NCBI GenBank assembly: GCA_003575245.1
Contig: NMQN01000073.1
Coordinates: forward strand, 1 to 7,865
Direction of reading: 5' to 3'
From: Candidatus Atribacteria bacterium 1244-E10-H5-B2
Lineage (GTDB): Bacteria; Atribacterota; JS1; SB-45; 34-128
Length of the DNA: 7,865 nt
Below the pieces are notes generated by a model. The model did no database searches, was not told the DNA's origin, and worked only from the letters and a program-made list of their open reading frames with translations. The position numbers were made by a program, and so were the translations under genes. Shown in pieces: positions 5,281 through 7,865 of this stretch (position 1 is its first letter; every line of letters starts with the position of its first letter).

Positions 5281-5363
5281 CCTGCTCCCCGAAAAAGCAC
5301 CGACTCTAAAACGGAGAGCAGGGTCGGAGATCCGGAGAATTGGAATAATAACCGGATCACCGA
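5281..5363 (-). promoter_or_regulatory. Tandem-hairpin leader upstream of 68-aa gene
   Basis: In minus-strand RNA, TCGG-T-GATCCGG (complement of 5352-5363) pairs with CCGGATC-T-CCGA (complement of 5324-5335), leaving one T-T mismatch. Next, CCTGCTCTCCG (complement of 5312-5322) pairs with CGGGGAGCAGG (complement of 5281-5291), 11 bp with one G-U that would be A-C on the plus strand; this supports minus-strand function. In the second loop, GTCGG followed by TGCTTTTT could instead pair with CCGAC from the end of the first hairpin, making a short terminator. The alternatives resemble an attenuator. The region starts just after the stop of the 49-aa membrane peptide. Confidence 0.45.
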
Positions 5364-5367
5364 GATT

Positions 5368-5517
5368 TTATTTATTCCTCAGTATGATAAATGTTTTCTT
5401 TCCGTTCTTGCTCCGGACAATCCTCTGCTCAGGTATAGGCCTTTCTTTATGAAAGAAAAGGATCCTGAGAAACATCAGGACAAACAACAGAAAAATTAAC
5501 CATAAAAAATTTATCAT
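5368..5517 (-). CDS. 49-aa membrane peptide
   Basis: The ATG at 5517 follows AGGGGG by about ten bases. The product has an N-terminal membrane segment (INFLWLIFLLFVLMFLRILF, residues 2-21) followed by a basic, soluble part (HKERPIPEQRIVRSKNGKK, 23-41). This fits a single-pass membrane protein with a cytoplasmic tail. A plus-strand frame over the same bases starts only with TTG and lacks a ribosome binding site, so I prefer this one. The leader upstream forms a long hairpin whose loop is complementary to the ribosome binding site, so translation may be controlled by RNA structure. Function unknown. Confidence 0.6.
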   Translation of the reverse strand: MINFLWLIFLLFVLMFLRILFFHKERPIPEQRIVRSKNGKKTFIILRNK

Positions 5518-5526
5518 TTTTAATTT

Positions 5527-5625
5527 ACCCCCTATATGTTAAGATAGAGGACAGCCGGGAATCTCTGAAAGTGAGAAAGTTTTCTCATATAGGTTACAAT
5601 CTCACTTGAAGGGATTTCCGGGTCC
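5527..5625 (-). promoter_or_regulatory. Structured leader with loop-to-RBS pairing
   Basis: A long interrupted hairpin spans 5549-5625: GGAC (5549-5552) with GTCC (5622-5625), CCGGGAATC (5555-5563) with GATTTCCGG (5613-5621), and AGTGAGA (5570-5576) with TCTCACT (5600-5606), with a 2-base bulge and a 6x6 internal loop. The 23-base apical loop contains CATATAGG (5586-5593), the exact complement of CCTATATG (5531-5538), which on the minus strand overlaps the ribosome binding site of the 49-aa peptide (5527-5533). This loop-to-site pseudoknot is the layout of a translational riboswitch. One pair is G-U on the plus strand but A-C on the minus, so a plus-strand RNA is also possible. Confidence 0.42.
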
Positions 5626-5633
5626 CTGTTAGA

Positions 5634-5811
5634 TCATTTTTTATCCGATAGATCTACCCCCTTTTTTGAAATATCAAAGAAATAAAGCCCTTCTCGATAA
5701 TTAAACTAAAATAAAACCTTCAAATTTGCGTTTTAAGGCTCCTCAAATATCGAATAGGTATAATCATAAGCGATCCTTCAAAATTTCTTCATACAAGCGA
5801 TATATGGACAT
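5634..5811 (-). pseudogene. Possible decayed short gene
   Basis: From an ATG at 5811 the minus strand reads MSIYRLYEEILKDRL then stops. In the +1 frame it continues AYDYTYSIFEEP, stop, NANLKVLF, stop, and ends with FNYREGLYFFDISKKGVDL plus four residues at 5634. The pieces are protein-like and lie in a row after the recombinase, suggesting a gene broken by one frameshift and two stops. AT-rich DNA can produce this by chance, and I see no other gene in 5626-5857. Confidence 0.2.
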
Positions 5812-5814
5812 ATT

Positions 5815-5861
5815 CTAAAATCACGCAAAGCCTTTGTTTATAAGGGTTACAAAGATTTTAG
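5815..5861. repeat. Inverted repeat across the recombinase stop
   Basis: CTAAAATC (5815-5822) and GATTTTAG (5854-5861) are perfect 8-base inverted repeats, and CTTTG/CAAAG pairs just inside the right arm. The right arm includes the end of the recombinase gene. Recombinase genes often lie next to their attachment site, so this is a weak candidate for one. It has no T-run and is not a clear terminator. Confidence 0.3.
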
Positions 5862-6535
5862 ATTAATTTAACTTTCATTTTATTCTGAGGATGTAATCTA
5901 TTAACTTCTTCTTTTTGCTTATCGCTAACTAATGAAGTGTAGATCTGAGTAGAGGCCAGGCTTTTATGGCCTAAAAAGCCCTGGATTCTCCGGATATCCA
6001 TTCCATTATTTAAAAAATGTGTAGCAATCGAGTGCCTTAACATATGTGGAGTAACCTTTTTATCTATCCCGGCCTCTATTCCGTATCTCTCGATATTCCT
6101 TTGAATATTCATTTTAGTTATCCTGGTCCCGGTCCTGCTCAAAAATAAAGCCCTGCTCTTATTGCCTTTCCAAAGATTTCGAGCCCTTAAATAATTCTGC
6201 AATATCTTAATAGATTCGTTAGTTAATGTAGCCTCACGTTCCCGGTTACCCTTACCTAATACCTTTGCGATTCCCCTTTTAAAATCAAGATCCTTTATAT
6301 CTAAATTAATCAATTCTTTTAATCTGATCCCTGAGGAATAAAATAAATTCAGGATTGCGTAATCTCTTTTAGCACTAAATAATTTATTCCGGGATCTCTT
6401 TAGCCAGTAAGATTTATTTTGCCTTCTTTTCTTCAATTCCTCTTTAGCCTTTATCCCTTCCAGGTAAGGCCGGTTAAATAAAAGATTGATTTCTTCTATG
6501 CTCAGATACTTAGGAATCCTCTTTATTGCCTTCAT
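5858..6535 (-). CDS. Short tyrosine recombinase (XerC/D-like catalytic domain)
   Basis: This is a site-specific recombinase that cuts and rejoins DNA through a 3'-phosphotyrosine. All catalytic residues are visible (numbered from the ATG at 6535): R71 in SGIRLKEL, K95 in VLGKGNRERE, H164 and R167 in PHMLRHSIATH, H190 in GFLGHKSL, Y199 in STQIYTSL. At 225 aa it is about 70-80 residues shorter than typical XerC/XerD: it opens at the start of the catalytic domain (IPKYLSIEEINLL) and lacks the N-terminal core-binding domain. A basic insertion of about 25 residues (29-54) precedes the RDYAIL helix. The ATG at 6535 is preferred over the GTG at 6544 because AGAGG is correctly spaced for it. Likely roles are element integration, excision or multimer resolution. 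Confidence 0.88.
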   Translation of the reverse strand: MKAIKRIPKYLSIEEINLLFNRPYLEGIKAKEELKKRRQNKSYWLKRSRNKLFSAKRDYAILNLFYSSGIRLKELINLDIKDLDFKRGIAKVLGKGNREREATLTNESIKILQNYLRARNLWKGNKSRALFLSRTGTRITKMNIQRNIERYGIEAGIDKKVTPHMLRHSIATHFLNNGMDIRRIQGFLGHKSLASTQIYTSLVSDKQKEEVNRLHPQNKMKVKLI

Positions 6536-6567
6536 TTTAAACACCTCTTTTTAAATTTTATGCTTAT

Positions 6568-6596
6568 ACTATATATGATAGATTATTTTCTGTCAA
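6568..6596 (-). promoter_or_regulatory. Near-consensus promoter of the recombinase
   Basis: On the minus strand, a perfect TTGACA (complement of 6591-6596), a 17-base spacer and TATAGT (complement of 6568-6573) predict a start near 6561, about 26 bases upstream of the ATG. This is the best promoter in the window. Such a strong promoter on a recombinase gene suggests that a repressor normally covers it. Confidence 0.7.
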
Positions 6597-6603
6597 GTGT
6601 TTC

Positions 6604-6630
6604 GTTATATTTTAGTTAGAATATAACTAA
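6604..6630. promoter_or_regulatory. Overlapping palindromes, operator candidate
   Basis: GTTATATT (6604-6611) and AATATAAC (6620-6627) are perfect inverted repeats with an 8-base spacer. TTAGTTA (6612-6618) and TAACTAA (6624-6630) form a second, overlapping pair. The site lies seven bases upstream of the recombinase -35 box, where a dimeric regulator could act. The AT-rich content makes chance palindromes easier, but two interlocked perfect ones are notable. Confidence 0.4.
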
Positions 6631-6663
6631 ATACCTAAAACATAAAATCTAAAAATGCTTATT

Positions 6664-6858
6664 TTATAACGATTCCGGGATAAATATTTTTCTATAAATT
6701 ATTTGTGTTTTGTTATTATCCTTTAAAAAAGTTAGATTTAAGGCTTTCAAGTGATCATTTTTAACTATTCCCGAGTGGACTCGAAAATTTAAAAAGCCTC
6801 TTACACCTGATATTTTAGCTTTTTTAGGTTTTTTTGAGCCTTTTATGATTTTGTTTTG
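6664..6858 (-). pseudogene. 64-codon open frame without start codon
   Basis: This frame has no ATG, GTG or usable TTG near its beginning, yet reads like protein: KISGVRGFLNFRVHSGIVKN in the middle and TQIIYRKIFIPESL at the end. It overlaps the last codons of the 59-aa gene in the -1 frame. Within the overlap, an AAA codon preceded by A would let one lysine tRNA slip back one base and join the two into a protein of about 117 residues. Alternatives are a real frameshift mutation, a sequencing error near the A-runs at 6830-6840, or chance. I do not recognise the family. Confidence 0.35.
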
Positions 6859-7022
6859 TTACTATTTGATAAATCCCTTCTATCCCGATTCATACTCTTA
6901 CATTTAGCACCGACAATTATATAAAAATCTCTCTCATCAATCTTATCCTCTTTTACTGAATTAACTAAAACCTGATAGAAATTATCGAATCTTTTTAAAA
7001 AATTTAATCGTTCCGGTAACAT
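6843..7022 (-). CDS. Hypothetical 59-aa protein
   Basis: The ATG at 7022 follows AAGAGGCG at about seven bases. The protein begins MLPERLNFLKRFDNFYQVLV, amphipathic and helical, continues with VKEDKIDERDFYIIVGAKC and has a Lys/Asn/Ser-rich end. It has one cysteine and no membrane segment. It is not recognised. It lies between the replication-protein gene and the recombinase. Its end overlaps the start-less frame at 6664-6858, to which it could be joined by -1 frameshifting. Confidence 0.6.
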   Translation of the reverse strand: MLPERLNFLKRFDNFYQVLVNSVKEDKIDERDFYIIVGAKCKSMNRDRRDLSNSNKTKS

Positions 7023-7046
7023 TTAAGATCGCCTCTTTTTTAAATT

Positions 7047-7160
7047 TTACTTGGCTAAACAATAAGCGTATGTTCGCCCCCCTGAAATTTCCTCATTATT
7101 TTTTTTCTCTCTTTCTACTCTCTTTTTACCTTCAGAATTGACTTGCTTTAAAGTATCCTC
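7047..7160 (-). pseudogene. 37-codon open frame without start codon
   Basis: After two tandem stops (7161-7166), the minus strand is open for 37 codons and ends SGGRTYAYCLAK before TAA. An AAGAGG sequence lies at its beginning, but no start codon follows. It could be a gene remnant, the 3' part of a frameshifted gene, or chance. The rest of 7023-7302 holds the repeat cluster and no supported gene. Confidence 0.25.
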
Positions 7161-7207
7161 TTATTAAACACTTTTAGGAAGGACACTCTACTAACCACTC
7201 TCTATAA

Positions 7208-7321
7208 GCCTACTAATCCTATCATCAGTGATAGGAGGGTATCCTATCATTTCAGGTCGCTTTTTATCTAAGACTGAAGAATTTGCACGCCTACTAATCC
7301 TATCAAATCAGGTCGCTTTTT
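7208..7321. repeat. Iteron-like repeat cluster after the replication gene
   Basis: GCCTACTAATCCTATCA occurs twice, identically, at 7208-7224 and 7289-7305. A second 25-base unit beginning ATCCTATCA and ending in GGTCGCTTTTT occurs at 7241-7265 and 7297-7321 with two mismatches. In the right copy the two units share ATCCTATCA; in the left copy they are split by a 16-base segment. TCCTATCA thus appears three times directly (7217, 7242, 7298) and once inverted (TGATAGGA, 7229-7236), forming an 8-bp hairpin with a TCAG loop. The right copy overlaps the last codons of the winged-helix gene. It could be an origin or operator bound by that protein, or a recombination scar. Confidence 0.6.
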
Positions 7322-7821
7322 TTGAATTTATCGAGTAAATATGGAGTGATAAAAACTATTTCCTTATCTGATATAGCTTTGATTTTCCCTTCTTTAATCA
7401 ATAATTTATATGCAGTATCCCACCTTAAAAGCGTTATAATTCTCCTTTTTGACTTTGGCCCCATAGAATATACTCTCCGATGAATGAAATGATAAAATTC
7501 TAATCTTCTTAAAGATCTCTCAATAGTTATATTTGGTATCCCGGTTTCCCTGTTAATATCTGGATTCGTTTTCCTGGTATTTCTCCACCAATTACATTTA
7601 CTTGACAAAAAGAAATAAATGTCTTTATCTTTAGCAGTAAGTTTAAAAAGCACTCTTGAATCTGTAAATCCTCTCGGTATAGGGTCGTATTGCTCTCTCT
7701 TTTCTTTAGGCAATAGATTGCCTTCATTATCATATAAACCGCTTTGATTTAATTCCGGATGAAAATTTACCAGCGTTTTATCTTCGAGATCCATTTTTTC
7801 TTTAAATTCTTTTTTATTCAT
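7303..7821 (-). CDS. Winged-helix DNA-binding protein, replication-initiator-like
   Basis: This 172-aa protein starts at an ATG with AAGGAAGGA upstream. Residues about 55-135 look like a winged helix: FKLTAKDKDIYFFLSSKCNW, then a helix-turn-helix around DINRETGIPNITIERSLRRL (88-107), then the wing FIHRRVYSMGPKSKRRIITLL. The pattern of a domain entry, NRETG-type turn, RSLRRLE recognition helix and basic wing is typical of phage replication organizers and plasmid initiators, though those are usually longer. No ATPase motif is present, so it would only bind DNA, for example at an origin or operator. The iteron-like repeats right after its stop fit this. A general transcription regulator is the alternative. 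Confidence 0.7.
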   Translation of the reverse strand: MNKKEFKEKMDLEDKTLVNFHPELNQSGLYDNEGNLLPKEKREQYDPIPRGFTDSRVLFKLTAKDKDIYFFLSSKCNWWRNTRKTNPDINRETGIPNITIERSLRRLEFYHFIHRRVYSMGPKSKRRIITLLRWDTAYKLLIKEGKIKAISDKEIVFITPYLLDKFKKSDLI

Positions 7822-7865
7822 ATATCAGTATCCTTCCTTCAAACCTGGCCAATAGCCGAAACGAA

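Noticed and set aside
5290..5312. Minus strand contains GTTTTAGAG and GAGTCGGTGCTTTTT, matching pieces of the Streptococcus pyogenes Cas9 guide RNA and tracrRNA tail
   Set aside because: The CACCGA arm that forms the tracrRNA terminator is missing, and there is no cas gene, repeat array or anti-repeat in the window. The bases are explained as the loop of an 11-bp leader hairpin, so the match is probably chance.
5242..5499. Plus-strand 85-codon frame
   Set aside because: It starts with TTG and has no ribosome binding site. It covers the leader hairpins and the opposite strand of the 49-aa membrane peptide, which has a good site and a clear membrane segment.
7138..7167. TTGACT with an 18-base spacer and TATTAA, a plus-strand promoter pointing at the repeat cluster
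   Set aside because: The -10 box matches only 4 of 6 and no clear terminator follows on that strand. An antisense copy-control RNA is possible but not supported.
7187..7301. Minus-strand frame reading MIGYPPITDDRISRLIESG and an upstream extension
   Set aside because: The only start has no convincing ribosome binding site and the frame runs through the direct repeats, so its protein-like look may come from duplicated coding DNA.
7527..7733. Minus-strand 68-codon frame inside the winged-helix gene
   Set aside because: It is a shifted frame within a well-supported gene and has no separate ribosome binding site.
7839..7865. Tail of an upstream minus-strand gene at the window edge
   Set aside because: Two frames are open over these 27 bases and nothing allows a choice between them.

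Overview
The window is AT-rich (about one third G+C by eye). Every protein gene I can support is on the minus strand, so the gene order below runs from high to low coordinates. Nearly every gene has a strong AGGAG or GGGGG ribosome binding site, stop and start codons are close or overlapping, and the promoters match bacterial sigma-70 boxes. ATA, AGA and AGG codons are common. This suggests a bacteriophage, prophage or related element of a low-GC bacterium (Firmicutes- or Atribacterota-like). I cannot place it more precisely.

Layout in transcription order. 7821-7303 encodes a winged-helix DNA-binding protein of the replication-initiator or organizer kind. It is followed directly by a repeat cluster (7321-7208) that could be an origin or operator. 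7160-6664 holds one small gene (59 aa) and two open frames without start codons, perhaps frameshifted or decaying. 6535-5858 is a short tyrosine recombinase with a near-consensus promoter and a palindrome upstream. 5857-5281 has no long gene but holds a structured leader, a 49-aa membrane peptide and two GC-rich hairpins. 5239-4721 carries three small proteins, one with a membrane segment. 4689-2995 is the terminase large subunit, the only clear virion-assembly gene. 2925-2195 is a run of small genes: a zinc ribbon (56 aa), a basic 49-aa protein, a 24-aa membrane peptide and an 82-aa protein. 1819-918 holds two small genes and a 172-aa repeat protein with a second internal start. 611-160 holds two more small genes.

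The least ordinary content is non-coding. Two intergenic gaps carry candidate RNAs on the plus strand, opposite to all genes. At 643-898 there is a multi-branched GC-rich fold with a GNRA-loop hairpin, followed by promoter, stem-loop and intrinsic terminator. At 1837-1996 there is promoter, a long rod-like hairpin and a terminator. A minus-strand transcript (about 2123-2006) converges on the second one and contains competing terminator and anti-terminator stems. Upstream of the 49-aa peptide a long hairpin has a loop complementary to the ribosome binding site. These calls rest on reading alone; covariation or RNA-seq would decide them.

Functionally, the recombinase points to integration or multimer resolution and the terminase to DNA packaging. 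The small proteins have no assignable role. No portal, capsid, tail or lysis gene is recognisable, so the window is either the junction of an early/integration module with the packaging module or part of a satellite-like element.
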